NCBI RefSeq assembly: GCF_900101905.1
Contig: NZ_FNAJ01000008.1
Coordinates: forward strand, 186,001 to 250,000
DNA: 64,000 bases
DNA from: Myxococcus virescens
GTDB lineage: Bacteria; Myxococcota; Myxococcia; Myxococcales; Myxococcaceae
Direction: 5' to 3'
Every line of letters starts with the position of its first letter. Within the stretch, counting starts at the first letter, position 1. Shown in pieces: positions 34,774 to 45,848 of this stretch. The notes under the pieces are model-generated. The model had not been told where the DNA came from, made no database searches, and saw nothing but the letters and a program-made list of their open reading frames with translations. The position numbers and the translations under genes are program-made.

Positions 34774-35760
34774 TCAGTCAGCCGCCCAGGCGTTCTTGTT
34801 GGCGGACCACTCCAGCTCGTCTTCCAGGCTGTGCGACAGCATCTCCGCCTCCACGAAGGACAGGTCCAGCGCACGTCCGTTGAAGTACACGGAGGGCGTG
34901 CCGCTGATGCCCGCCGCGCGGCCCTGGCTGCGGTAGCCGTCCAGCTCTTCCTTATACGCGTCCGTCTTCAGCAGCGCCGCCAGCTTTGCGCCATCCAGGC
35001 CCAGCGACGTCGCCAGGGCGGCAATCGCATCTGGCTTGAGGTTGGACTGGTGCTCGAAGAGGGCGTCGTGCATCTGCCAGAACTTGCCCTGGTCCCTCGC
35101 CCACAGCGCAGCCTGCGCCGCCGGCTTCGCGTTGGCGTGCATGGACAGGGGGAACGGCAGGTAGCAGAAGCGCACCTGCTGCGCGTGCTTCTTGGCGAAG
35201 GCCTCCAGCACCGGGCGGGCCTTGGCGCAATACGGGCACTCGAAGTCGGAGAACTCCACCACCGTCACCGGCGCGCCGGCCGGGCCCATGCACATCCGGT
35301 CATCCACCTTGAACTGCGCCCGCGGGTCGCGGAAGGCGGAGTAGTACGTCGACAGGGAGAGGATGACCTCGGTGGCCGGGCTGCCCTCGGACACCCTGCG
35401 CGCGGCCAGCTGCGCCATGCGCCGGGCGTGCTTGCAGGGAGTGTGCGACTTCAGACAGGTGCCCAGCGTGTGGGGGCAGCCGCAGTAGCAGAACTCGTCA
35501 TTGAAGACCGTGCCCAACTCCCGCTTCGCCGTGGGCGACAGCGAGGAGAAGTCCATGCCCGGGATGCCCGACACGGCCGCGGCCGGGTCCACGGGCGCGG
35601 TGGCGGGCTCGGCCGGGGCCGGAGCGGCAGGAGCCTGCGGGGCGGGCGACGCCGACTGCCCACCCGTCGGGGCCGCGCTCTCGGGATTCTTGCACCCTGG
35701 GGCCGTCAGGACCGCGACGGCCAGCAGGGGAACGACACGCTTCCAGCAGAAAAGGAGCAC
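34774..35760 (-). CDS. DsbA-like thioredoxin-fold lipoprotein with extra cysteine cluster
   Basis: 328 residues from a GTG. The N-terminal hydrophobic stretch ends in TAPGC, a plausible lipobox, followed by a Pro/Ala linker. Residues about 85-120 hold an unusual cluster, FCYCGCPHTLGTCLKSHTPC, similar in spacing to CcmH/NrfF-type thiol motifs. The thioredoxin domain has FSDFECPYCAKARPVLEAFA with the CPYC active site, and GISGTPSVYFNG with the cis-proline. The family forms, isomerises or reduces disulfides outside the cytoplasm. The added cluster may be a second redox centre or a metal site (inference). Confidence 0.82.
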   Translation of the reverse strand: MLLFCWKRVVPLLAVAVLTAPGCKNPESAAPTGGQSASPAPQAPAAPAPAEPATAPVDPAAAVSGIPGMDFSSLSPTAKRELGTVFNDEFCYCGCPHTLGTCLKSHTPCKHARRMAQLAARRVSEGSPATEVILSLSTYYSAFRDPRAQFKVDDRMCMGPAGAPVTVVEFSDFECPYCAKARPVLEAFAKKHAQQVRFCYLPFPLSMHANAKPAAQAALWARDQGKFWQMHDALFEHQSNLKPDAIAALATSLGLDGAKLAALLKTDAYKEELDGYRSQGRAAGISGTPSVYFNGRALDLSFVEAEMLSHSLEDELEWSANKNAWAAD

Positions 35761-35832
35761 GCGGCGGGTCTTAGCGACGCGCGCGGGGCTTGTAAAGCAA
35801 CGCCAGCCTTGGCAGGGAAGCGCCTGTTCATC

Positions 35833-36894
35833 ATGCCCAGAGTCCTGCTGCTGCATACCGGGGGTACGCTCGGAATGGCCGGGGGGCGCCCGTCCGCCCT
35901 GAAGCCCGCGGCCTTCTTCAAGACACTCAAGGCCCGCGTGCCGGAGCTGTTCGAGCTGGCCGACATCGAGCTGGAGCTGTTCAGCAACCTGGACAGCTCG
36001 GAGATGCAGCCGGAGCTCTGGAGCCGGATGGCCGCGCACCTCCACGCGCGCCTGCCCCACTTCGACGGGGCCGTGGTGACCCATGGCACGGACACGCTCG
36101 CATACACCGCGAGCGCCCTCTCCTTCATGTTGCGCAACCCGCCCTGCCCCGTGGTGTTGACGGGTTCGCAGCGGCCGTTGGGCAAGATTCGCTCGGACGC
36201 GCGGCTCAACCTCATCGACGCGGTGCTGTCCGCGCTGCACGGGCCCCGCGAGGTCACCATCTGCTTCGACTCGCGCCTGTACCGGGGCAACCGGGCGCGC
36301 AAGGTGAAGGTGTCCGAGTACGACGCTTTCGACAGCCCCAACTTCCCCGTGCTGGGCACCCTGGGTGTGGACACCACCTTCGAGCCGGGCCTCAAGTCCC
36401 GCGGGGCCTTCCGCCTCTATGAGCGGTTGGACGCCAAGGTCTTCCTCCTCAAGGTGTACCCGGGGCTGGACCCCGCGCTGCCGCTCCAGCTGCTACCGCA
36501 CGTCCGGGGACTGGTGCTGGAGGCCTACGGGGCAGGTAACTTCCCCATCGACCCGGAGCTGGGGCGCTCGCTGACGCCCCTCTTCCTCCAGGCGCGCGAG
36601 CGAGGCGTCCCGGTGGTGGTGGTGAGCCAGGCGCACCGGAACGGCGTGGACCTTTCCTTGTATGAGTCCGGGGCGGCGGCACTGGAGGCCGGGGCGATGG
36701 GCGGCGCGGACATGACGCCGTCGGCGGCACTGGTGAAGCTGATGCAGGGGTTGGCCTATCACTCCGGCGCGTCCGGGGCCCTGGCGCGCTACATCCAGAG
36801 CCCGGTGGCCGGAGAATTGACCGTCGGAAGGCCGACAGTCGCCCCGGAGGCCCCCGCCGGCCCCCCCGCCACTCGGCGGCCCCGAGGAGAGTAG
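35833..36894 (+). CDS. ansA: Type I (cytoplasmic) L-asparaginase
   Basis: 353 residues. It begins MPRVLLLHTGGTLGMAGGRP with the first catalytic Thr in TGGT. The second motif VVTHGTDTLAYTASALSFML has the Thr-Asp pair. The dimer-type blocks VVLTGSQRPLGKIRSDARLN and VLEAYGAGNFP follow. No signal peptide is seen, so it is the cytoplasmic type I enzyme, which hydrolyses asparagine to aspartate and ammonia. The final ~25 residues are a Pro-rich tail not typical of the family. It is divergent from the DsbA-like gene, 72 bases away, so a promoter pair lies between. Confidence 0.92.
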   Translation: MPRVLLLHTGGTLGMAGGRPSALKPAAFFKTLKARVPELFELADIELELFSNLDSSEMQPELWSRMAAHLHARLPHFDGAVVTHGTDTLAYTASALSFMLRNPPCPVVLTGSQRPLGKIRSDARLNLIDAVLSALHGPREVTICFDSRLYRGNRARKVKVSEYDAFDSPNFPVLGTLGVDTTFEPGLKSRGAFRLYERLDAKVFLLKVYPGLDPALPLQLLPHVRGLVLEAYGAGNFPIDPELGRSLTPLFLQARERGVPVVVVSQAHRNGVDLSLYESGAAALEAGAMGGADMTPSAALVKLMQGLAYHSGASGALARYIQSPVAGELTVGRPTVAPEAPAGPPATRRPRGE

Positions 36895-36954
36895 TGGAGA
36901 GTCGGGCAGTATGCTTGCCGCCGCGAAAAGGCGGCCCGTAAGATGGGTGCCGCG

Positions 36955-37866
36955 ATGTCCGAGGAGAAAACTTCCGTCCATTCGATTTCGGACCTGCTGG
37001 GCAGTGCCCAGCAGCAGAGCGCGTATCTGATCGTCATCAGCGCCAAGTCCGCGGCGGGCATCGGGCGGATGTTCAAGCTGGACCGCTCCGAGGTCGTCCT
37101 GGGGCGCAGCTCCGAGGCGCAGTTCCAGGTCGAGGATGACGGCATCTCCCGCAAGCACGCCAAGGTGGTGGCGCTGGGAGACGGCCGGTTCCAACTGGTG
37201 GACCTGGCCAGCACGAACGGGACGTACCTCAACGGCCTGAAGGTCAACGCCGCCCCGCTCTACGACGGCGACAAGATCCAGATCGGCTCCAACACCGTCC
37301 TCAAGTTCTCCATCCAGGACGCGCTGGAGGAGCAGTACCAACGCAGCATCTATGAGTCCGCCACGCGTGACGGCCTCACCCGCGTCTACAACAAGAAGTA
37401 CTTCCTGGAGACGGTGCGCAAGGAGTTCAGCTACTGCCTGCGCCACCGGGTGCCGCTGTCGCTGGTCCTCTTCGACGTGGACCACTTCAAGAAGATCAAC
37501 GACGCGTATGGCCACCCGGCCGGTGACTACGTGCTGACGCGCATCGCCCAGCGGGTGAGCGACACGGTGCGCACCGAGGACCTGCTCGCGCGCTACGGCG
37601 GCGAGGAGTTCGCGCTGATGCTGCGCGAGTCCGCCGAGGACCAGGCCCTGGCGTGCGCGGAGCGCTGCCGGTACGCCGTGGACAAGGCCGACTTCGTCTT
37701 CAGTGGCACGCCCATCAAGGTGACCATCAGCCTGGGCGTGGCCACGCTGCTGGACTCGGACTTCTCCCAGCCCGAGGACCTCATCGCCGCGGCGGACAAG
37801 TACCTGTACCGGGCCAAGCGCGCGGGCCGGAACCGCGTGGACGCGAAGGCCATCAGCGGGCTCTGA
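36955..37866 (+). CDS. FHA-GGDEF diguanylate cyclase
   Basis: 303 residues from the ATG at 36955; an ATG 4 codons upstream is an alternative. The FHA domain (about 20-120) has VVLGRSSEAQFQVEDDGISR and the STNGTYLNG phosphothreonine-binding loop. The GGDEF domain (from about 140) has LVLFDVDHFKKINDAYGHPA and LARYGGEEFALML. RTED lies five residues before GGEEF and forms an RxxD inhibitory site, so product feedback is likely. It should make cyclic di-GMP under control of a phosphoprotein, fitting the many serine/threonine kinases of myxobacteria. Confidence 0.9.
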   Translation: MSEEKTSVHSISDLLGSAQQQSAYLIVISAKSAAGIGRMFKLDRSEVVLGRSSEAQFQVEDDGISRKHAKVVALGDGRFQLVDLASTNGTYLNGLKVNAAPLYDGDKIQIGSNTVLKFSIQDALEEQYQRSIYESATRDGLTRVYNKKYFLETVRKEFSYCLRHRVPLSLVLFDVDHFKKINDAYGHPAGDYVLTRIAQRVSDTVRTEDLLARYGGEEFALMLRESAEDQALACAERCRYAVDKADFVFSGTPIKVTISLGVATLLDSDFSQPEDLIAAADKYLYRAKRAGRNRVDAKAISGL

Positions 37867-37889
37867 GTTTCGGGCGCGGCCCCCCGCGC

Positions 37890-39503
37890 CTACTGGCCGA
37901 AGCCCAGTCGCCGGAGCGCCTCGCGCGATACGTGCTTCACATGGGAATCCGGGTCGCGCGCCGCTGCGTCCGATAGCGCGGCCGCCGCCTGCGCTCCACC
38001 AATCCGGCCCAGGGCCGTTGCCGCGGCCACCCGCACAGCGGCCTCCGCGTCCTCCCGCAGACACCCGGCCAGCGCCTTCACATGGGACGCGCGGCCAATC
38101 TGCTCCAGTGCCTCGGCGGCGGCGGTGCGCACCACCACATGGTCCGACTCCAGCAGCAGCGCGGCCTCATCGCCGCGGGACGTCTGCCGTTGAAGCGCCA
38201 GCAACTCCAGTGCGGCGCTCACCACCTCGGGAGCCCCGTCCCCCAGCGCACGCGAGGTGGCCTCCGACACTCCTGGCTGCCGCGTCGTCAAACCGCTCAA
38301 GGCCCGCACGGCCCCTGCCCGCAACAGCGGCTGCTCATCCGCGAGAAACGGCTCCACCGAGGACACCCGGTCCCGAGCCCCCTCGCCACAGTCCGCCAGC
38401 TGTGCCAGCGCGGCCCCTCGGACGGACGCGGCCAGCGCCTTGTCCCGAGCCGTCCCCAGGAAGAACGCCGCACACCCCTTCTCCCTCGCCATGGCCTCCA
38501 GCCACGGCCGAGCCTGCATCGCGTCACTCGACTCGATGCGCCGCTCCGCCGCCGTGCGCAGCGGGACGCCTTCCGCCTCGGCCAGCGCTCGCGCCGCATC
38601 CCGGCGCACCCACCGGTCGGAATCACCGAGCGCCCGCTCCAGCTCCCGCATCGCCAGCGGCCCATACACTCGCAACGACTCCACCGCGCGTCGGCGCTGA
38701 AGTGGATCCGCCACGGTCAGCTCCGGCTGCATGCCCTCCAGCTCCTTCGAATACACAGCGAAGAGCCGGTTGATGCGCGCCTCCTCCGCGGGCTTCGCCT
38801 CATCCAGCAGCATCCGTCCCACCGACGACCGGCTGCGCCCGGCCACCACCTTGAGCGCGCTGGCGCTGACCGCATCCACGCTCTCCGGCCGCGTCGCCAT
38901 GGCGTCCAGCAGGACGCGTGCGGGCTTGCGGCTCAGGAACGCGGCCAGGTGGGCCAGCGCCGAGCCCCGAACCGCCAGGTCCTCCGCGTACAGCTCCAGC
39001 TCCAGCGCCTCGCGAATGGCCTCCCGCCGCCCCCACACGCGGGCCGCGGCGTTGGCGCCGCGAGGTCCGGCATCTCGCAGGAACTTCGCGGAGGAAGCCC
39101 CGGCCTCCGCCGCGGCGCGCGCCGCCGTCAGACACGCCGTCAGGTTGGACGACACCGGCGCCTCCATGACCCAATCCGCCAGGGCCCGGCGATCCGTGAC
39201 GCCCTGACGTCTGGCATCCGCGCGCACTGCCGCCCACCTCACCCGCCAATCCGGGTCCTTCATCGCGGAGACGAGCGGCGCCCGGGGAATGGGCCGCTGC
39301 CCCGCCAGGCCCTGCACCCAGGAATCCACGCGGCCACCCGGCAGGCAGCTACCGCAGGTCCGAGCGCGCAGGGCCGGATCCGTCACGTGCCGCTGGCAGG
39401 ACATCCAGCACTCACGGGTGGGCGTCCCTCCCTGCTGCTGGCCGGTCGTCAGGAGTACCACCAGGAGGAGGGCTGGGCTCACGAGGCGGACAGTGTAGTC
39501 CAT
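37890..39503 (-). CDS. Exported HEAT-repeat protein
   Basis: 537 residues. A signal segment (VRLVSPALLLVVLLTTG) is followed by a Cys-rich patch (ECWMSCQRHVTD, RTCGSCLPGG), possibly a small metal- or disulfide-bound domain. About ten HEAT/Armadillo-like repeats come next (DWRVRWAAVRADARRQGVTD, SDRWVRRDAARALAEAEGVP, DDAEAAVRVA-type units near the end). It reads as a periplasmic scaffold. It is convergent with the diguanylate cyclase gene. Partner unknown. Confidence 0.75.
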   Translation of the reverse strand: MDYTVRLVSPALLLVVLLTTGQQQGGTPTRECWMSCQRHVTDPALRARTCGSCLPGGRVDSWVQGLAGQRPIPRAPLVSAMKDPDWRVRWAAVRADARRQGVTDRRALADWVMEAPVSSNLTACLTAARAAAEAGASSAKFLRDAGPRGANAAARVWGRREAIREALELELYAEDLAVRGSALAHLAAFLSRKPARVLLDAMATRPESVDAVSASALKVVAGRSRSSVGRMLLDEAKPAEEARINRLFAVYSKELEGMQPELTVADPLQRRRAVESLRVYGPLAMRELERALGDSDRWVRRDAARALAEAEGVPLRTAAERRIESSDAMQARPWLEAMAREKGCAAFFLGTARDKALAASVRGAALAQLADCGEGARDRVSSVEPFLADEQPLLRAGAVRALSGLTTRQPGVSEATSRALGDGAPEVVSAALELLALQRQTSRGDEAALLLESDHVVVRTAAAEALEQIGRASHVKALAGCLREDAEAAVRVAAATALGRIGGAQAAAALSDAAARDPDSHVKHVSREALRRLGFGQ

Positions 39504-39614
39504 CCGGCTTAGCCTTTTCGTCCAGCGTCCTTGCGTTTTCCCTCTCAGTGGGTCATACCCGCTGCCCCTTTTGATCTACACCCACATCTACGTACGGCGG
39601 AAGGAGGTGACTGC

Positions 39615-39809
39615 ATGCCCGGTATCCGAGTGAAGGAAGGAGAGTCCATCGAGAGCGCCCTCAAGCGCTTCAAGAAGGCCACCGAGAAGGCTGGAATCCT
39701 TTCCGAGATCCGTAAGCGCGAGCACTACGAGAAGCCTTCCGTGAAGCGGAAGAAGAAGGCCCTCGCCGCCAAGAAGCGCGCTGTGAAGAAGGCCCGCAAG
39801 TCGTTCTAG
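39615..39809 (+). CDS. rpsU: 30S ribosomal protein bS21
   Basis: 64 residues: [40 protein letters not shown], then a Lys/Arg-rich tail. This is bS21, which helps the 30S subunit select mRNA. The Shine-Dalgarno AGGAGGTGA before the ATG is close to perfect. It heads the classic macromolecular synthesis cluster with primase and the main sigma factor downstream. Confidence 0.96.
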   Translation: MPGIRVKEGESIESALKRFKKATEKAGILSEIRKREHYEKPSVKRKKKALAAKKRAVKKARKSF

Positions 39810-39913
39810 GCGCGTGCCTCGCGCGTGGAGCCGGGGCGCCACCGATGTCAGGTGCCCTGGCTCCCGCCGTCGAAGTCCCCCTGAACAACGTCTTACCCTC
39901 CGGAGCTGCGACC

Positions 39914-40372
39914 ATGGCCACCCTGAAGGAGCGGATCGACGCGGACCTGAAGGACGCGATGCGGTCCAAGAACGAGCTGACGCTCAGCGTGCTGCGGATG
40001 CTCAAGAGCGCGGTGAAGTACAAGGAAGTGGAGCCCGGCGCGTCCGCACTGGATGACGCGGGAGTCCTCACCATCATCGCCGGCCTCATCAAGCAGCGCC
40101 GTGATTCCGTGGAGCAGTTCAAGACGGGTGGCCGCCCGGAGCTGGCGGAGAAGGAAGAGGCTGAAATCAGCATCCTTCAGAACTACCTGCCCAAGCAGCT
40201 GACCGCCGACGAGCTGGCCGCCGAGGTCCGTGCCGCCATCGCCGAGACGGGCGCCAAGGGTCCCAAGGACATGGGCGCGGTGATGAAGAACCTGAACGCC
40301 AAGATTCACGGCAAGGCGGAAGGCCGAGCCATCTCCGAGGCCGTGAAGTCGGAGCTCGCGAAGCTCTCTTGA
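39914..40372 (+). CDS. yqeY: GatB/YqeY domain protein
   Basis: 152 residues: MATLKERIDADLKDAMRSKN, ELTLSVLRMLKSAVKYKEVE, then KEEAEISILQNYLPKQLTAD and KDMGAVMKNLNAKIHGKAEG. These are the landmarks of YqeY, related to the tail domain of the GatB amidotransferase subunit and thought to bind tRNA. It lies between rpsU and dnaG, as in several proteobacteria. The ATG at 39914 begins the conserved domain. Confidence 0.92.
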   Translation: MATLKERIDADLKDAMRSKNELTLSVLRMLKSAVKYKEVEPGASALDDAGVLTIIAGLIKQRRDSVEQFKTGGRPELAEKEEAEISILQNYLPKQLTADELAAEVRAAIAETGAKGPKDMGAVMKNLNAKIHGKAEGRAISEAVKSELAKLS

Positions 40373-40713
40373 GCCTTCCACCGTTCTGAGGTCAGCGCTG
40401 GCGCTGTCGGGAAACCGGCGGCGCCTTTGCATTGAAGGGCTGGACAGGGATGCGGAAACTTGCTCCCTCGGCCCCTCGTCATTAAGTGCCTGGGTCAGTC
40501 CCGCCGTGTCCCCCGCTCCCCCCAGCGGAAGTCGCGTGCAGGGGCCTCAGGAGTCCACCCCATGCCGCAACCACTCCCTGCCCTCGCGAGCGCTCCGGCT
40601 TCAGCCCCCATGGGGATGATCCGCCAGGTCGGCCGGTGGGCAGGCGACGTCAGCCCTGTCAGGCAGGATGCAGGGGCTGGGCCCGCCCAGGGGTGGGCCA
40701 GGGGGTGGGAGTC
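40373..40713 (+). other. Intergenic region between yqeY and dnaG
   Basis: 341 bases with no credible gene. A small hairpin (CAGCG/CGCTG, about 40395-40408) followed by GCGCCTTTG may end the rpsU-yqeY transcript. The long spacer leaves room for a separate promoter for dnaG-rpoD, but no convincing -35/-10 pair stands out. Confidence 0.5.
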
Positions 40714-42525
40714 GTGATTCCGGAGCACAAGATCCAGGAGGTCCTCGAACGGGTGGACCTCGTCGGGCTCATCTCCCGGCATGTCGACCTGAAGAAGGCC
40801 GGGCGTGAATGGAAGGCCTGCTGTCCCTTCCATCAGGAGAAGACCCCCTCGTTCTACGTGGTGCCGGAGAAGCGCTTCTATTTCTGCCATGGCTGCCGCG
40901 CGAGCGGTGACGCGGTGTCCTTCGTCCAGCGCTACCTGGGCAAGACGTTCCTGGACGCGGTGCGGGACCTGGCGCGCGAGCTGGGCGTGGACCTGGAAGC
41001 CGAGCAGGACCCCAGCATGCGGGAGCGGCAGCAAATCAAGGAGGCCACGGACCAGGCCGCCGAGCACTTCCGCGCCATGCTGTGGCAGCAGGACGAAGGC
41101 CGCTCCGCCCGCGCCTACATCGCCAGCCGCGGCGTCTCCGAAGAGACGGCCATGGCGTTCGGCCTGGGCTGGGCGCCCCTCGAATGGGCCTCACTGACGG
41201 AGCGCTTCCAGAAGCTGGGCATGCTGGAGTGGGCGGCGAAGGCCGGCCTGGTCCTCAAGCGCAACAGCGGTGACGGCTACTACGACTTCTTCCGCAGCCG
41301 AGTGATGGTGCCCATCCGCGCGCCGGAGGGCCGCCCCATCGCCTTCGGTGGCCGTCTGATTGGCGCGGACGAAGGGCCCAAGTACCTCAACTCGCGCGAG
41401 TCCCGGCTCTACAACAAGAGCGAGACGCTCTTCGGCATGGACCAGTCCCGCGACGAGATTCGCAAGCGCAAGGCCGCCGTGCTGGTAGAGGGCTACTTCG
41501 ACGCCATTGGCCTGCACCAGGTGGGCGTGCGGCACGCGGTGGCGCTGTGCTCCACCAACCTCACCGCCGGACACATGCAGGTGCTGAAACGCGCCGAGGC
41601 CCGCGAGCTGATCCTGCTGTTGGACGGAGACTCGGCCGGCCTTGCCGCTGTCGAACGGCTTTCCGGTCCCCTGCTCGCCGCGGGGGCGACCGCGCGAGTT
41701 GCCCTGCTGCCGCAAGGGGATGATCCAGACACCTTCGCGCGTCGAGAGGGCCAGGAAGGCGTGGAACGGCTGCTGGAAGGCGCCCACCCGCTCACCAGCC
41801 ACCTGTTCGCCTCGCTCCTCCCGGAGGGCAAGGCCGCGAGCTTCGAGGAGAAGATGGCAGCGCTCGAGCGGCTCAAGCCGGTGGTGGGACAGGTCCCCGT
41901 GGGCCTGGTGCGCGCCACCCTCTTCAGCGCGGTGGCCGAGCACTTCGGCTGGCGGCCTGCGGACGTGGAGGCGGCCCTGCGCAGCAAGGTGCCCCTACCC
42001 AAGCCCGCCAGCGGGGACGCACCTCCTTCGAGCCCCAACCGTCCCGCCCCGCCCCTGGAGAAACCGCCCCCCGCGCTGGAGTGCTTCTACGTGGGCGCGG
42101 TGTTGAAAGAGCCACGGTTGATGGCGCGGGACACCTTCCGCGTGTGTGACGAGCTGTCCCACATGGGCCTGCGCATGGCGCTGGCGCATGCGACGTCGGG
42201 ACACGGCGCAAACGATGCGCTCTTTGAATCCTCGGAAGCCGTGAAGCGCGGCATTGAAAGCGCGCTGCGGCAGCTCCCCTCGGAACCGGTTCCCCTGGAG
42301 GCGGCGTTCCTCTCCATCTGCAGGGAAATCATGGTGCGGCGCATCGACGAGCGGCTCGTTTATATAAAGCGGGCGACGGAGCAGACGCCGGGGGCGTTCG
42401 ACCTGACAGAGGAGACGCGCCAGCTCCTGGCGGAGCGCGTGGAACTGTTGGCGCTCAAGAAGCGTGTCCTGGAGGAGCTCAAGCCTGCCTCCTCGGGAAC
42501 AAAGGCGCCCATGCAACCGGTTTGA
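40714..42525 (+). CDS. dnaG: DNA primase DnaG
   Basis: 603 residues from GTG 40714, with a G-rich Shine-Dalgarno (GGGGGTGGGA) upstream. The zinc-binding domain CCPFHQEKTPSFYVVPEKRF with FCHGC is the CHC2 motif. The RNA polymerase domain has FRSRVMVPIRAPEGRPIAFG, GRLIGADEGPKYLNSRES and KSETLFGMDQSRDEIRKRK. The Toprim block is VLVEGYFDAIGLHQVGVRHA with LILLLDGDSAG. The C-terminal helicase-binding domain is diverged. It synthesises replication primers. Confidence 0.95.
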   Translation: MIPEHKIQEVLERVDLVGLISRHVDLKKAGREWKACCPFHQEKTPSFYVVPEKRFYFCHGCRASGDAVSFVQRYLGKTFLDAVRDLARELGVDLEAEQDPSMRERQQIKEATDQAAEHFRAMLWQQDEGRSARAYIASRGVSEETAMAFGLGWAPLEWASLTERFQKLGMLEWAAKAGLVLKRNSGDGYYDFFRSRVMVPIRAPEGRPIAFGGRLIGADEGPKYLNSRESRLYNKSETLFGMDQSRDEIRKRKAAVLVEGYFDAIGLHQVGVRHAVALCSTNLTAGHMQVLKRAEARELILLLDGDSAGLAAVERLSGPLLAAGATARVALLPQGDDPDTFARREGQEGVERLLEGAHPLTSHLFASLLPEGKAASFEEKMAALERLKPVVGQVPVGLVRATLFSAVAEHFGWRPADVEAALRSKVPLPKPASGDAPPSSPNRPAPPLEKPPPALECFYVGAVLKEPRLMARDTFRVCDELSHMGLRMALAHATSGHGANDALFESSEAVKRGIESALRQLPSEPVPLEAAFLSICREIMVRRIDERLVYIKRATEQTPGAFDLTEETRQLLAERVELLALKKRVLEELKPASSGTKAPMQPV

Positions 42526-42617
42526 GTTCGCGTTTGTAAGAAACCCTGACTTTGCGGTAGATCGGCCGGCTCGCCCAGGCCTCAAGCCCCTGAATTTGCT
42601 CAAGGAGAAGTACCCGA

Positions 42618-44744
<2,127 letters not shown>

Positions 44745-44771
44745 GCCGGGCTTGAGCTGAGCTGAAAAGTA

Positions 44772-44810
44772 GGCCCCCGCTCCATTCGTGGACCGGGGGC
44801 CTTCGTGTTT
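44772..44810 (+). terminator. Rho-independent terminator after rpoD
   Basis: GGCCCCCG (44772-44779) and CGGGGGCC (44794-44801) form an 8-bp stem with a 14-base loop followed by TTCGTGTTT. It closes the macromolecular synthesis cluster. Confidence 0.85.
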
Positions 44811-44825
44811 CTAGAGTCCGGGGCC

Positions 44826-45212
44826 GTGGCGCTCCGAGCGAAGACGAAGACACCGAAGGCCGAAGTGAAGAAGGCTCCCCTCCCCTTCTCCAAGGCGGTG
44901 TGGCAGGCGGTCCGGGCCATTCCGCGCGGGCAGGTGCGCTCCTATGCCCAGGTGGCGCTCTACGCGGGCCGTCCGGGCGCGGCACGAGGCGTGGGCCGGG
45001 AGATGGCCACCCTGCCCCAGCAGCCCGAGCTGCCGCTGCCCTGGTGGCGCGTCACCCGCTCGGACGGGACGCTGGCGCCCCAGGTGGCCCAAGAGCAGGC
45101 AGGGCGCCTGCGGGCCGAAGGCGTGGAGGTGACGCAGCGTGGGGACACCTTCCGCGTGAAGGTGCCCCGCGAGGCGCCGGCCCCTGGACTGGCAACGAAG
45201 CGGAAGCGCTGA
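44826..45212 (+). CDS. Alkyltransferase-like (ATL) protein, MGMT DNA-binding domain
   Basis: 128 residues from a GTG; an in-frame GTG 7 codons earlier is an alternative. FSKAVWQAVRAIPRGQVRSYAQV and the GVGREMATLPQQ block match the DNA-binding domain of O6-alkylguanine alkyltransferases. The catalytic PCHRV is replaced by PWWRV in LPLPWWRVTRSDGTLA, so the methyl-accepting Cys is absent, as in ATL proteins (E. coli-type PWHRV). ATLs bind alkylated guanine and pass it to nucleotide excision repair. A Lys-rich N-terminus (KTKTPKAEVKKAPLP) is added. Confidence 0.85.
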   Translation: MALRAKTKTPKAEVKKAPLPFSKAVWQAVRAIPRGQVRSYAQVALYAGRPGAARGVGREMATLPQQPELPLPWWRVTRSDGTLAPQVAQEQAGRLRAEGVEVTQRGDTFRVKVPREAPAPGLATKRKR

Positions 45213-45291
45213 AGCCGGGTAAAACGACGCCCCTTGCCAGGACTGCGCACCCGGCGATATGCAATCCGTCACGCGGTTGGTTGGCGCATGA

Positions 45292-45364
45292 GGGCCCTTA
45301 GCTCAGCGGTTAGAGCTGTCGGCTCATAACCGATTGGTCCCTGGTTCGAATCCAGGAGGGCCCA
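45292..45364 (+). tRNA. tRNA with CAT anticodon, probably tRNA-Ile2 (lysidine type)
   Basis: 73 bases fold as a full cloverleaf. The acceptor GGGCCCT pairs with AGGGCCC with A73, and the D arm is GCTC...GAGC. The anticodon stem GTCGG/CCGAT has loop CTCATAA (anticodon CAT), and the T arm is CCTGG TTCGAAT CCAGG. CCA is not encoded. The body resembles the minor isoleucine tRNA read after lysidine modification (E. coli ileX) more than elongator Met, but only an identity-element or TilS test would settle it. A decayed integrase lies against its 3' end. Confidence 0.85.
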
Positions 45365-45389
45365 CTTCCCTCAATGCCGCTCAATTCCT

Positions 45390-45665
45390 TGGCAATCTCT
45401 TCAAGTGCGTCTGTCCATTGAGCGGCATCCGCGGTGTTCCGCACCACCGGCGCCCTCCCTTGGCATTGAGATAGGACGGGGCGCGCTTGGGCACCTTGCG
45501 CCGGGCGGACGGCAGCCGCAGGGTTGTCACCTTTCCAGAGCCCGCGCTGGATGGCCTTGGAGAAGAGGCACTGTGCGAAGCCGCACAGGTTGTTGATCGA
45601 CTTGGGCGAGAGCTCGGCGGCTGCGGCGGAGAACGCCCCATCAAGGCGGGCTGCGGTTCACCTCG
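45390..45665 (-). pseudogene. Decayed tyrosine recombinase (phage-type integrase) fragment
   Basis: Minus-strand frames encode AAAAELSPKSINNLCGFAQC then LFSKAIQRGLWKGDNPAAAV, and after a frameshift RRKVPKRAPSYLNAKGG. This reads as the core-binding domain and start of the catalytic domain of a tyrosine integrase (compare LSPKTVNNxLxxLxxxFxxAxRxGxxxxNPxxxV). It lacks the catalytic Arg-His-Arg-Tyr region and has at least one frameshift. Its place just after a tRNA gene is where such integrases insert elements, so it marks an old island end. Confidence 0.65.
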
Positions 45666-45848
45666 GGGAGCGTCAACGCACCCAGGCGGGGCCGAAGGTG
45701 AACATCACCCGCTTCGGTGGACAGGTTGGCTACGCTGCCTCAAGCCCCTCGCTCGCCTCCTCCTCACCTGCTTGAGGGAACTGGCTCACTCACCTTGGCG
45801 GAGAGAGCGCGGGCTCTTTCCCGCAAAGGGCCCTACTGGGGACATATG
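45666..45848. other. Non-coding stretch between integrase remnant and operator
   Basis: No gene is convincing here. It continues the decayed island end and may hold more integrase debris upstream of the recognised core-binding domain. Confidence 0.4.
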
